From contig JAKULF010000004.1 of the NCBI GenBank assembly GCA_022661535.1, positions 5,456,001 to 5,520,000 of the forward strand: 64,000 nt of DNA. The letters are read 5' to 3'. Shown here piece after piece: positions 48,120 to 59,842 of the stretch. This DNA is from Eutypa lata (lineage: Eukaryota; Ascomycota; Sordariomycetes; Xylariales; Diatrypaceae). Position 1 is the stretch's first letter; every line of letters starts with the position of its first letter. The notes under the pieces are model-generated. The model worked only from the letters and a program-made list of their open reading frames with translations. It was not told the DNA's origin and did no database searches. Made by a program: the position numbers and the translations under genes.

Positions 48120-48821
48120 TTAAGAAGAAGGCTGAGACTGCAGCCAGAAGCGGTACGTGCCGCAGGGGTCGGCGTTGTCCTCGCAGTCGGCGACGACGCC
48201 GGTCTGGCCCTTGGCCACGCACACGTCGAGGGCGTTCTCCTCGATCGCGTCCGCGATCCACTGCGCGTCCGCCGTGTAGGTCGTGCCCTGCTCGCGCGCG
48301 CATACCCGCGCGAGGCACGTCCCCTCCCACCAGTTCATGCAGTGGCCGCCCTCCACCGAGATCGACCCGTTGTTCGCCCGGATGTCGCCTAGGACTTGCT
48401 CGCAGTCTGGCACCGTGGCGCCCTGTTTATTTTTATTTTTTTTGTTAGCTAAACGACTTCTTGAAAAGGGGGAGAGGTGGAGGAGGGGGAAGAGGGGGGG
48501 GAGGGGAGCCAAGCCAAGACAAGACAAGAGACGTACAGAAAAGACCGGAATACAAGACGTGTAGGCGCCCTCGACGTGCTCGCTAGTGAAGACCTCGCTG
48601 TCGGCGGAAGAGACCGAGGCGAGCTTCGCCCCACCGGGCGCGTTGTAATCGGTGTCGTCGACGGTCAAGACACCGACGGGACCGGTACCGGCGCGGCCGT
48701 CGATACGACGGGGCAGAGCGGCGGACCGGCTACGGGTGATCGAGCTGCCGTATTGGGGGGTGGCGGCGGCGGTGGCCGAGGCGGCTACGGCTAGGAGCTG
48801 GATGAGGGTTTGGGTCTTCAT
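48120..48821 (-). CDS. Small secreted cysteine-containing protein, 2 exons
   Basis: Spliced 195-aa protein; exons 48537-48821 and 48120-48422, a 114-nt intron (GTACGT...ACAG). The start MKTQTLIQLLAVAASATAAA is a clear signal peptide with a cleavage site near residue 19-20. The in-frame extension to 49022 is leader, including an ATG-GATGAT-type simple run. The mature protein has seven cysteines spread over the second half (e.g. PDCEQVLGDI, GGHCMNWWEGTCLARVCA, DVCVAKGQ, DCEDNADPC), enough for disulfides. There is no known catalytic motif. I do not recognise the family; small secreted cysteine-containing proteins of this size are often cell-surface or host-interaction proteins, but nothing here proves that. 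GC at third positions is high, as in the secreted hydrolase 2 kb downstream. Confidence 0.75.
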   Translation of the reverse strand: MKTQTLIQLLAVAASATAAATPQYGSSITRSRSAALPRRIDGRAGTGPVGVLTVDDTDYNAPGGAKLASVSSADSEVFTSEHVEGAYTSCIPVFSVRLLSCLGLAPLPPLFPLLHLSPFSRSRLANKKNKNKQGATVPDCEQVLGDIRANNGSISVEGGHCMNWWEGTCLARVCAREQGTTYTADAQWIADAIEENALDVCVAKGQTGVVADCEDNADPCGTYRFWLQSQPSS

Positions 48822-50893
48822 GATGATGATGATGATATGATGGCAATTATGGATTAACTGGTCGATCAGAAATTCGACTATAATAAATAAGAAACGATCA
48901 CTTGGAAAGTATGTATGTAGGTATCCAAGAAATGAGGATATGGGCTGGCGGGACGAATTGTTAGTTCGTTCGCGTTGAACTAGTTGAAGGGAGCGAGTGA
49001 CGGGTGAAGGACTGGACGACACGGACGGACGATGATGACTCTTCGGGAAGCAAATCGAGAAGAGTTGTTCCTGGGAGGGAATTCCTCAAGGGCAGTGGTT
49101 CTGCGAGAGAAGGGTGTTTATTGCTTAACTCCCTGACTCCTACTACGCGCATACATGCCTAGCTAGATAGATGCAGATCCCCTGATGTGATTTTCCACTC
49201 CTTACACCTGATCCCGCTTCCCGTCTCCCTAGAAAGAGTATTTTCGGCTCGATCATTATCTCAAAGAGGAATGAAGTGAGCTTGGCATGAGGCAGGCCTA
49301 ACTGCGATGTAGTACAGTATGCATGCAGAGAGCCAGACAGCCAGAGAGCTCGGAATCATGTATGTAGGGCAATTGCGTTGGATACGTCATGCGTTCCACC
49401 CACAGCAATAGGGAGAAATGAGGATCCACGGCGTTGGGTCGGCAAGGGACCGCGAGATTGTAGATCCCTTCTAGAAGGAGATACGACAGCTTACATAATT
49501 CCGGATAGCGGAAGATGCCTCACTCGATTGTGGATGCGCACATGGCTATGGGGCGAATTAACTTGAGTAGTTTGTTCTCTGCGAAGAAAAGAGATGTGAA
49601 GTCATATGCAGTTAACTACCTACGTAGTTGGTTTAGTTATACGGCTAAGAACTAATCTTGCCCTGAAACTAACGAACTGTTCTAGCGCTGTCAATTAGTA
49701 CAATGTCATCCAAAAAATCCGACCGGGTTTCGGTCACTGGAAATCCGTCGGTCGGTCGGTCGGTCGAGAGGATGGGGATTTCCAAACATCCAATATTAGC
49801 GGTATTAAGATGGAAATATCGTTACACTTTTATCGGAATCGAACAATACCCATTTATGTTACAGAGCACGTACATACCTCTTGGGCCAGATCCAGATCAA
49901 ACTTCCATGTTTAAATTTTTACATGGCGTGTTGTGATACTGAGTTAATAAGCTCCACGCTCGTTTATGTATTATCTATCTCCCGGTGTACATACGCCTCA
50001 AATGTACGAGCTTAAGCTACATACATGAAATGCGTCCCGCCATCTCATCGGGTTCTTCCGAACCTGCAAGGTACGGTCGTAACTAAAAGATCCTACCCAG
50101 TCAAGCCAGTGCTGCCAGTTGGACACGAGCCAGACCTGACGCCCTGACGCCTGAGAAGGAGGGAAAGAGATGGCGGCGGCGGCAAGCCACCCTCCTGCAG
50201 ATCCGATCCTGCTGTGAAACCATTGGAATCTCACCTGCTATTCGCCTGTCGTCGTTACTAGACAGTGTGTGTGTGATGCGGTATGGCGTGGTGCATACAC
50301 CCTTGCGCGATGAATACACATGCAGATGGCGAGTGGCAGGTGGTCGTCGTAGTACAGATGTAACCGTATCTGACGCCATGTCGCAATACAACGTGGAGGC
50401 CAAGTCTGTCAAGGTAGGTAGTAAATAGGTTTCAACACGAAAAAGGAACAGGATTTTTACTCATTGGGTGTTAAAATTCCGGTAGGAAACATCAAGGTGC
50501 AAAAGTCGCAGCTCCTATGTCGGGCGATTACTTGGTGGCATGTAATTGGTAAAAACTCCAGTACAGTAATGAGATCCCTTGTATGAAAACACGAAATCGA
50601 ATCGAGCGACAGTATAATGTTGTATGTAGTTATGGTATCCAATTCTAGCTTTAGTATATAAGGGGCTTAGCATAGATCTCTAACTGAATGTCTTATACCC
50701 AAATCATCCCTTCATCGCTTTACCTTTTCCTCGAATCAGAACCGTACCTCTCGACGCCAATACCAATATCCCCCCACTGTCTTATATGTATGTAACTGTG
50801 TGACATATGCCAATGGTCATCGTAATTTAGGCCCCTCAATCCACATCACAGTTTGTTTAGTTTATGTAAAGTTTAGATACGATCCACTACTAA
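48822..50893. other. Intergenic spacer
   Basis: About 2.1 kb, from the start of the small secreted protein gene to the 3' end of the hydrolase gene. Contains a TCGG tetranucleotide run near 49747-49767. No gene, tRNA or transposon is supported. Confidence 0.5.
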
Positions 50894-52510
50894 CTAAAGA
50901 TCAACACTCGCGAAGACCGATAGCCGATTCGGCCCTCCACAAATCTGGGTATCGTCCCCGGGACAGACGTTCTCGCAAGACGTCGAGACGACCTCGACGG
51001 TCTGGCTCCCGAGGGCGTTCCCGCAGTAGCAGTAGCCGTCGCTGACGCCGGCGACGGAGTACCCCTGGCCCGCGCACAGCGTCGTGCAGTACGTGCGCGA
51101 GTTGAGGTCCCCGACGTACGGCCGCGTCGGCAGCGACCCGACGGACTGGGCGTTGTCGACGTCGGAGAAGCACCCCCGCGACGTCATCCCCCCGGCGTAC
51201 GTCGCGCCGTCCTCGTGGATCAGCGTGTCCGTCGCGTGCGAGGGGTCCGGGTACGGGTCGTCGTAGTCCGTCCGCCGCGGGTACCCGAAGTCGTAGGCGC
51301 GCGACCCGTTGCCCGACCAGTTGTCCGTGAACAGGCGCGCCTGCCCCGCCGCCGCTTCGAACATCGTCGGCGCGTCGTGCCCGGAGTCCACGAGGTCGAC
51401 CGTGTCGCAGTTGTTGCCCGCCGGGTCGTCGCAGGTGGGCGGGAACGCCCGCGCGAACTGGAAGAACCGCTCGTTCCGGTCCTGTCCCGTCGTGTAGGGC
51501 GAGCAGGCTCCGTTCGACTGGTCGCCCTTGTCGCGCAGCGCGCGGCCCCAGTGGATCGCCTTGCTCTCGAAGTTCGACAGCACGGCGTCGACTCCCGCCG
51601 CTACGAGCTCTGTGTTGTACGCCATGGGTCCGCTGCGGTCCTCGCCGAAGGTGTCGTAGCCGACGAAGCCCTCGTCGTAATCGTCGTAGGTCGGGCACTT
51701 GCCGGTCGAGAGGGGCCGCTCCGAAGACAGCCACACCATGCTGTTGGGGTCGCCGACCCACCATGTCACTGGCACCTCCAGATCCAGCTGCTGCGGCGTG
51801 TAGCCCACGGCGGCATAGCGCTGCACCATCTGCCCGCCGAGCGAGTGGCCCGCTACGACGATCTGCTGCAGGTTCGGGAACCGCGTGGTGTTGCCGAACC
51901 ACTGCAGCAGCTGGTCGAGGGCATGGAACGACGAGACCGACTCCCGGTGAGGGGGGTACTGGTTGACGGCGCCGCCGGCCCACGCGGTGTTGCTCCACAC
52001 GAGCGCCGGGGACGGGTACCGATCGGCCTGCTTCTCGCCGTCGGCGTTGTAAGGGAAGGCGGTCCCCTTGTCGTTCCCGTTAGGAAAGAACGGCGCCACG
52101 ATGGCGACGTTGTCGACGCTGATCTCGGGGTGCGATTTCGTCGCTTTCTCCAGTGCGTTGAGCATGCCCGCGTGGTAGTTCTGGGGGTCCCGCCTCAACC
52201 CGTGGCACACGATAATGGCGCGCTGGATGGCGTTGTTGGGCGGCCGCTGCCGCGTGCTGTTGAGCGAGGCGTAGTTGATCAACGAGAAGTCGCCATCGTC
52301 GTCGTCCGTGCAGATGTGCTCACCGGACGGATCCCGCACCTTGAAATAGGTCACTTCCTGGTTGACGTGCGTTACGGGCAGCGAGTTTTCGATGGCCGTG
52401 CCGGTGTACTGTCCTGGGGTGACCTCCCCCTCGTCGCACTGGGCGAGGGCGACTCCTGGGAAGAGGCAGGCGGCCGCGAAGACCGCTGCTGCGTTGCCCA
52501 AGAAACGCAT
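50894..52510 (-). CDS. Secreted alpha/beta hydrolase with C-terminal WSC domain
   Basis: Intronless 538-aa protein. Residues 1-23 form a signal peptide (MRFLGNAAAVFAAACLFPGV). An alpha/beta-hydrolase fold follows: a strand ending RAIIVCHGLRRD (oxyanion region), then QIVVAGHSLGGQMVQRYA with the GHSLG nucleophile elbow at about 220-224. DTVDLVDSGHDAPTM (about residue 373) supplies a plausible catalytic histidine. From about residue 440 the protein carries a WSC domain, a Cys-rich carbohydrate-binding module: RGCFSDVDNAQSVGSLP, then YCTTLCAGQGYSVAG, GYCYCGNAL, CENVCPGDDTQICGG. Together this suggests an extracellular esterase or lipase-like enzyme tethered to wall polysaccharide; substrate unknown. 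The whole gene is very GC-rich at third positions, which creates long shadow frames on both strands (including a 443-codon antisense frame). Confidence 0.88.
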   Translation of the reverse strand: MRFLGNAAAVFAAACLFPGVALAQCDEGEVTPGQYTGTAIENSLPVTHVNQEVTYFKVRDPSGEHICTDDDDGDFSLINYASLNSTRQRPPNNAIQRAIIVCHGLRRDPQNYHAGMLNALEKATKSHPEISVDNVAIVAPFFPNGNDKGTAFPYNADGEKQADRYPSPALVWSNTAWAGGAVNQYPPHRESVSSFHALDQLLQWFGNTTRFPNLQQIVVAGHSLGGQMVQRYAAVGYTPQQLDLEVPVTWWVGDPNSMVWLSSERPLSTGKCPTYDDYDEGFVGYDTFGEDRSGPMAYNTELVAAGVDAVLSNFESKAIHWGRALRDKGDQSNGACSPYTTGQDRNERFFQFARAFPPTCDDPAGNNCDTVDLVDSGHDAPTMFEAAAGQARLFTDNWSGNGSRAYDFGYPRRTDYDDPYPDPSHATDTLIHEDGATYAGGMTSRGCFSDVDNAQSVGSLPTRPYVGDLNSRTYCTTLCAGQGYSVAGVSDGYCYCGNALGSQTVEVVSTSCENVCPGDDTQICGGPNRLSVFASVDL

Positions 52511-55500
52511 GTTGTTAGAAGAGCCCCGAGACGAGGTGATTATTAAGTATTAAAATAGGTAGCTATGTATTAGATATTTCTCGAAGAGTACGTCCTCGTA
52601 CTCAGCAAGTATTAAGGGATTAACGAGAGTGGCTGCGAGCGAGGCAACAGCGAAAGAAACATGAAAAGCAAGGGAACGGAGAATGTCCTCGTGGATATAG
52701 GCCTTGCTCTTCTTTAGTTACATAGCAGGCAGTTGAAGTAGAGCAATACGAGGAGGCACAGATATGCAGCATCTGTTGGCTACCTAGTGCTACATGCTAC
52801 TGCATACGCAAGCTGCGCATGTATGTAGGTGTACGAATGTACGAAGTATGTATGTAGAGCTAGTTATGTGTGGTGTGTAAGGTCGACATGTATGACCGGC
52901 CGCCCCTTTGCATTTCTTGTAATCGTAAAAAATAAGCCCGGCTCAACGCAGCTTGTTCAGCTAAAATGTTTGGGCGAGGAGCCGGCTCACCCGTCAGGGA
53001 AGTGATCAACGAAAGCTGACCCCCAAAAAGCTCGTGGCGCCTAGCGATATCTCGATTGCCCGGTCAATAGTGGCATGCATGGAAGGCTAGTCGACTTTAC
53101 TACGCATGCATATGGACATAAGACAAAATCTGACTGTCTGACAGATAGGCTGATAGGGTAGGGCCATATACGTGGTTCGCGTGGGTTTGACAGCACATTT
53201 TAACCGAGCTCTCCACGATGATTTATATTAAGATAAGAGGAGTAAGACAGTGCTTATGAGAGTGGTGGTATTCAACTACATAATGCCTGTACATTTTGTG
53301 TGCAACATGTAACTTTTAAAATGAATCGAGATAGTTATTCGTAATGTGTGTACTTCATAGGTAGCGCTGAGACGGCCTGAAAACCTTAGGTTACATCAAC
53401 CGAATCCTCCTTTTGGGATGCCAAGGCATTCCAGGATACTATTTTAGCTCACAATCATACCCTTACTTTGATTAACGAGGCTTAGCATACAGCACGGGCA
53501 GCACGGGCAGCACGGATATGGTTTTAAGTGGAGACGTCCAGACTTTTCACGTGGGTGGTTTCCCGCCAAATCGTTACGAACCCATCTACTAAGAAATAAA
53601 CTTAAAGCTTATTATCTCCTTCTAACTATAGTAAAGCTCGTTTGCTATAGTAGAAAATTGTATATGTGTAGGTTGTAACAACATTCAATGGCAGCACATC
53701 AGAGCCTTTTGAAGAATATATACCTAGGTAATTAGGGATATCTCTGTTATTCTGTTATCTAAGTCTAAGTACGTCATTTCCACAACTATGTATGTGCGCG
53801 CTAGTGACAAGGTGCAGATAACAAGACGCTGCTGCTGCTGCCGAGTTCCAGAGGCGTTCTCGGCGTCTCGGCCAGTGATATAGAACAGCGCTTAATATCA
53901 TATATTGAACAGGGGTCCAACGCCACGCGCGATTCGACGGCCGGTCCGCAACGCTTCTCGGGTCGTAGGGTTGCAACCAACGGTAGTTATACGCGAAATC
54001 TTCTCCTATGTATGTAGTTATGTCAATATGAGTTTTTGGTCATCGTTTCATTGCTTCCCGTTAGAGCCCGTTTTCCCCCTCTCCTATATTCACTGCTATA
54101 GGAAAGGGGCTAGACCTTTGCTTGCTATCTTTAGCATCAACGATACATGCAGATATCCAGTTTGGCCTCTATGTATCTCCGTCTTCTTTCTTCGAACCCC
54201 ATCAAAGCACTAATTGAGCCTGTTGATGCCTGATGAGACCCCTCGATCTCATTAGCCTATGAGGGACTTCCCGAATGCAAAGAAATCAAAATGATTCGCG
54301 ACGATCTGGGAAAAGCGTGCTCGTTTAGCGCATAGATTCAGCCGAGTCTAGTCTAGTTGTCCTGATTATCAACAGCAAGCCCATAGCTAGCGCCTGTCAG
54401 TCTTTCGGGACTGCGACGAGCCGCACAGCAAGCGTGACAAATAGTTCGCCTTGAACCACCGCTACAAGGCGTGATAGATAGAGCGCCAGTGTGAAGACTG
54501 GTTACGTCTCTAGAGAACCAGAGAGTATACTACTACGTCGTACTCGATGCAGAGGTATACAGGCAATTCCTGGATATACTGTCTAACCGTGGAAATAATC
54601 CGCAGGTTCTATATTCGCTATCTGCCTCAATATAGGAGACTTTCTACCGGATACTACTCGATTGTCTTCATGATAAGGTTATTGCGACCATCTTGTTTAT
54701 ATCCGGTTCTTCCTTTACCCGTGGCAAATATTTGATCCTCGGTTGTGCGAATTTAGCAGTAATTTTGTTTACTATTATCAATGAGGTTTCCTAGGCTATT
54801 CGTTCGTGTCCGGGAACCCCTGTACGGGAAGTTATCGCTATTGTTACCCCTTTTTGAGGTACAAAGAAAATAGTTGGTGGAAATCATCCGTTACTTTCAT
54901 TTAATATGGTCAACAATCCACCCCGGGTTTTCTTCAAGAAGCAGTTACCCGGCTTAGCCTATTCAATACGAGAACACATTGTAATTTGTGTCAATACAAA
55001 GAGGGGTGTTCCAAACTAATAACACAATAACTCCAAGTCTAATGGGTTTCGTACTAGCGGACGGGAAGCCCACGGGATTTGTTGATCATGATAGAAGGTT
55101 TCCCTGTTGCAATACCTGTGTGTGTTTAGTTAGCTGCTGATATACATACATATATATATATATATATGCGGCTAACCTAAACTGCAATCCACCTCGCTAC
55201 AGAGGAGACTTTATGTACCCCGAGACCATGTCAAAGCATCGAGACTAGGGATGATGGAAGAAGCACTGGCTTGATGGAGTTCTCAAGCATACAATGGACG
55301 CTAAATCTGGAATTTACAGAGGGATAGCGTTCTACATAAAAATGAAATGACTATATAGAAGCAGACCTCAAGCCTATTTATGGGTCAGCCAAGTCCAATA
55401 GGCCTCTTTTTTTTATATTTTTAAGAAGGGTTATCAGACATATCCCATTGCCTATAGACCCTTCGATGGGGCATGATGCGAAGTGTTCAGCTTATATTGC

Positions 55501-56289
55501 GAGCCAGTTGGGGATTAGGTTACTCTTCTAGAATTTTCTCTGTGGTCTTCCTGCGTTAATATACCCCTTCGATTAAGAGCTTCGAGGAAACGGAAAAGCG
55601 TCTTATAGGCACAGTATAATCCACAATTATCAGTCTAGATTATTGGTATACTACCACATTGATAGTAACTGGACACCGTCAACATAGGATCCACCAAATA
55701 ATATAGTAATGATGCCGTCTGTTTATAAAGTTATTCTCTCTGAAGGTACGTACGGGATAAGACTACAGAGTCTCGGAAAGCCCTTTTCGACTTGGCACCG
55801 ACAGTAAATAATCTGTTTGACATGGTTCTAGAATTGCAATGGAACGAGAAGACACTCTAGGATACTCCTTAGTGATAGGATGCACTTCATGTGCACTCTA
55901 GCATCTTATAGGCCACCATAAACGTGTAAATTAATTCTATGAATGCATGAATACACGTATCACTAGCTAATCGTGAATATATATATAAATGAGTATAATA
56001 CGTGATAAACCATGGATAGAAAAGGGGCCATTAGTGGAGACAGATGTGGGTCTGGAAAAGGGGTAGTGAAACACGGTTGACTAAATGGAGGAAGGAATAT
56101 AATAAAACCGTCATCGGACTGTCTAAGGTCCTGGGGAGGATAACAATCTCTAACAATATCTTTGGAGGTGGAACGTGGCGCTTTAGGTAAACACCTTCAA
56201 TATGGGCTTTTAGGAATCTGGCAGCACTAAATTCTAAAACCGGCTGAACGAACACTGAGACTAGATTAGAAATTCACTACTCAACATGG
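52511..56289. other. Gene desert
   Basis: About 3.8 kb without a supported gene, AT-rich in its right half. Contains a tandem AGCACGGGC run near 53494-53515, a GCT run near 53828, and a TA run near 55150-55167. One forward frame from about 54501 to 55020 has only three internal stops (see findings), suggesting a decayed gene. No inverted repeats or transposase motifs were recognised. Confidence 0.5.
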
Positions 56290-57737
56290 CTACTTCGGGA
56301 CTGCAAAAATTACGGAATTATTACACTCGTCGGTGTACTTCCGTATGTCCTCAATCTTGAAGCCCGCTTCATCAAGTAAGACGCGCCATTCAGGTTCCGA
56401 GCGCTCTATCGCCGCCAAGCACGACATCATCACCATATCTAAGGCGGCAGCTCGCCACGGAGCACCTCGTTCGGGAAGAACCAACTCATCAATGAGGAGT
56501 ATCGAGTTTTCCGTCATTGCAGCTCTAGTGCTTATCAGTATTTCCTTGCATTTGTTGTTCGGCCAATCGTGAAGTACGTCGCGCATATAATACACACGAG
56601 CTCCTATGTGTCATTTAGTCACCTGCCAATACTACTACTTATGGATAATAGTAGACCACATACCTTTAACAGGCTGCTCCTGCTTGAAGAAGTCGTAGGC
56701 TTCCGTTTCAATACCGCCAAATGACGGGAGTGGATTGGATTTGACTTGGGCAAGGACGTGTGCTAGATCTTCTAGTATAATGCGGCCTGCGAGGTCAGGA
56801 TACTTGTCTTTCACCGCAATACACTGGTGGCCAGCTGCACCCCCAATATCCACGAAGATTGGGGTCGAGGTATCCGCCCCCCTCGTTAGTTTCTTCATAT
56901 CCACCACGTCTAGAAACGGGCGAAGACCTTCATGCTCCACTGCTAGGAAGGCGAGGAAGAGATTCAAGAGATCGGGGTGCTGAGTAAGCCAAGGGAATGG
57001 TGCATCCTCGGTTTGGTGGCCGATCTGCCAAGCGCAATTACTTGGATCGATCACATTTTGATACCCATTCTTGGACAGAAACTGAGGAAATGACATATAG
57101 GCCGGTGACAGGATGTCAAAGCTGTAAGTAGATGATAAGCTCACTCAACATACATAGATTGTAGGGAGCGGTGCTTACAAGTGGCACATCCCAACGCGGC
57201 CCAGTTTAGATGCCAAGTGTTTTGTGATACGGCTCGCAGCGTATCCGTCGTCCTCGGGCTGAGCAACCATACCATATGCCTGGTAGTAACGGAGCAGTCG
57301 CTCTATCACCAACGATGAGTTACGTAGGGTTTAAGTAACAAAAATTCACTTACTCATGACAGCCGGATCAACTTTAGTCTTCCGGGCGACTTCCTCGTTG
57401 CGCAGGGTTGAGCCTTCAGGTTCATTCGATAGAACCTCAAATATTTTCATCTGGACACCGATGCGAGCGAGGACAAGCTCCAGAGGCTAATGGGGACAGG
57501 ATATTAGCAGAGCACGATACCAAGATAAAGCGCAATATCGTGGTATTCACTCACTGAATTCCCCACCCTCCAAACGGTATCACCTGTTGCCTCCAAGGAA
57601 TGGCTTAATTTCCTTGCGGCTTCGCCTAGTCTACGTCGTGTAGCATCATCCTCTAGAGCGAGGATTGGTTCTGGGTTGACGCTGATAGCTTCGAGCTTTT
57701 TTGCAAGCTCTACAGCGTCTTGTTGGGTCATAGACAT
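56290..57737 (-). CDS. SAM-dependent O-methyltransferase (plant COMT-like), 5 exons
   Basis: Spliced 403-aa protein; exons on the minus strand: 57555-57737, 57354-57486, 57179-57302, 56664-57121, 56290-56603; all GT-AG with consistent phase. The N-terminal helical dimerisation region (residues 1-110) precedes KRLLRYYQAYGMVAQ. The SAM-binding glycine motif is FVDIGGAAGHQ, followed by the acidic residue in RIILEDLAHVL. The catalytic histidine is in MRDVLHDWPNNKCKEIL, and SILLIDELVLPERGAP is the usual later strand. The protein matches the class that methylates hydroxyls on aromatic secondary metabolites (as in sterigmatocystin-type O-methyltransferases). No polyketide synthase, NRPS or regulator is visible within the window, so the substrate cannot be inferred. 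Confidence 0.92.
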
Positions 57738-59842
57738 GATAAACGTGGAAGATCGATACCAAAAAAGTCGTGGTGAATCAAAAAGAATAGGGCACCTGAC
57801 TAAAAACTATTTGATGATAATCGCCTTACCCACAGAGGTTATGAGAGGAATTTGGCAAATACATATGTGGATAAATGTAGGGTAAATTAGGCCTATTATC
57901 GTCTATTCTTGCATCACAACTGTATCTGTCCATCCAACACCGCTAAAACCCACCCCATAAATCTATATCTCAGTTATGTATCATCCAGGGGGGACGCGTT
58001 ATTCATTGCTGACATGGTTGCGTGATATGGTGGTCAGAAGCAACGTGCAAGTAATGCAAGCACCCCTTGCTTGAATTGTAGGGCCAAGGAGCAGTTTCCA
58101 TTGGTATTCCAGTGTTGCCATTCCTATCTGATCTGAGCATGAGGACAAAATGATGGTGATTTGGATCATTTCCTACTGTTGGCTCAAAATGTTGGTTGCC
58201 CCTTGCATCCTTGGCTGCTGCGCCGTTTGGAGATATCGCAACAACGCATACATCGGGACTATCCCAGCACCAACCTACCAACACCAACATGTTTATACTA
58301 CCAGCACACCAGCCAGTCCACCAACCGGTGTATCAGCCGGCATTTTAAGTTAGGTAGGTAGGGTACGTTGGCAGGGTGTTGGGGAAATGTAGCGGCGCAT
58401 TTCAATCACACCCTCAAGTTTTTACAAGGGCTATTATGTCGTGGATTTTGTTTATAGTAATGGAGCCCCTATGATATTGTCGTTTTGGACAGATACTGTC
58501 AAAGGAAAAGAAGGAAAGGAAAAGAAGGAAAGGAAAAGAAGGAAAGGAAAAGAAGGAAAGGAAAAGAAGGAAAAGGGGGGAGGGAGGAGGGAAAAAGAAT
58601 CCAGCCATCTTTATCGATGACTTGACCTTTTATGAGAGGATCCTTGCGGTGATAGCGTTTTGGGGTGGGATCTTCATGATGTAGGGATACACCTATCATA
58701 GCACTAGCCCATGTTCAACCCTCATCCTTTACATTCTGTTCCATTTGGTAATGATTGCTGGTCTCAGCCAGTATTGACTATGCATAAATCAACGCCTCAA
58801 GATTTGCTAAATTACTGACGATGGGAGCATAGCAGAAGAGAAGTTGAAGTAAATACTTCCACAACTCATACCAATTCTTTCCCCGAAGATCGTATTTGAA
58901 TGTGCAGTGAAAGGCTGATACTTTTGGATCATAGCATCCCCTCCTTTACAAAGACATCTACCAGCTCCACCACTATAGTAGGCGACCGCATCTACGTAGA
59001 AGACTGGGATACTTGCTGCTAGGATGAGTACCAAAGACCGTTATCAATACATTCGTTGCAGGACTGTGAACATGCTTACAACGAGAATAAAGATTACTTC
59101 CGGTACCGTTACCATTTGGGCAGTTGTGCATTCATGAGGAGTATAAGGCATGGCGAGGCCGCGAGGCCCGGATACCCGGGATAGGTGGAGAACCTTCGTC
59201 GCCACCTGATGGTCAAGGGTGGACATACGAACAAACACGATATATGAGCGGATGGAGCAAGCCACGCATCAACTCATGGGCAGAGTCACATCAATACAGG
59301 GATGCTCAGTGAGTGACACCTAGTCTTGGGAGGGTTTTCTAAAATGACTACGATGTTAGTTAGGTAGTAGTACTTATACAACGAAACTTTGTCTATTTAT
59401 TCGTATTATTACGGTTCAAAGGCCGATGTCTAGGTACATATGTCCTCGGATAATGTTATCTGTTCATCGACGACTGGGCGGCTGGCAATGAGGTATTAGA
59501 AATTTCTGGATGGCGTCATGTTATCCATGTAGCTGTTAATAGCACGTTAATCAAGTACGTATTGAACTACATGGGACCGTCCTTCGCTTTAGGGCTGGGA
59601 TACCTGATGACCCAGTCTTCACTGTCCACTGTCAAGGTCTCTCGTAGTAGTCAAGCCTAGGTTAGCTTAGGTATCTGGGAGACATCCACCACTAGGGTTA
59701 CCATTTGAATCGTCCATTTTAGTCACTAAGACCAAGGATAGTCCTATCCAGGTTCATAAGATGAAATAATTATTAATTGGACTTGAAAACGTAGAATGTT
59801 TTAATACGAGGTCATCTTGCAAGTAAAGATACTTAGCTTTGA
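57738..59842. other. Intergenic spacer
   Basis: About 2.1 kb. Contains the polypurine tandem repeat described below. Minus-strand frames 58807-59034 and 59044-59265 were considered and rejected. No tRNA was recognised. Confidence 0.45.
58504..58573 (+). repeat. 14-bp polypurine tandem repeat, 5 copies
   Basis: The unit GGAAAAGAAGGAAA is repeated five times head to tail with perfect register (58504-58573), continuing into a G/A-rich tail to about 58595. It is entirely purine on the plus strand, so it could form triplex or slipped structures. It lies in non-coding sequence. Confidence 0.9.

Noticed and set aside
51215..52546. 443-codon open frame on the plus strand opposite the hydrolase gene
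   Set aside because: Low-complexity Arg/Val/Gly composition and exact overlap with a GC3-rich gene that has clear hydrolase and WSC motifs; it is an antisense shadow.
53480..55170. Short simple repeats (AGCACGGGC, GCT, TA)
   Set aside because: Ordinary microsatellites; no wider structure was found around them.
58807..59265. Two consecutive minus-strand frames that looked like a small secreted protein
   Set aside because: The better one starts at TTG not ATG, the hydrophobic start is weak as a signal peptide, and no splice join gives a convincing protein.
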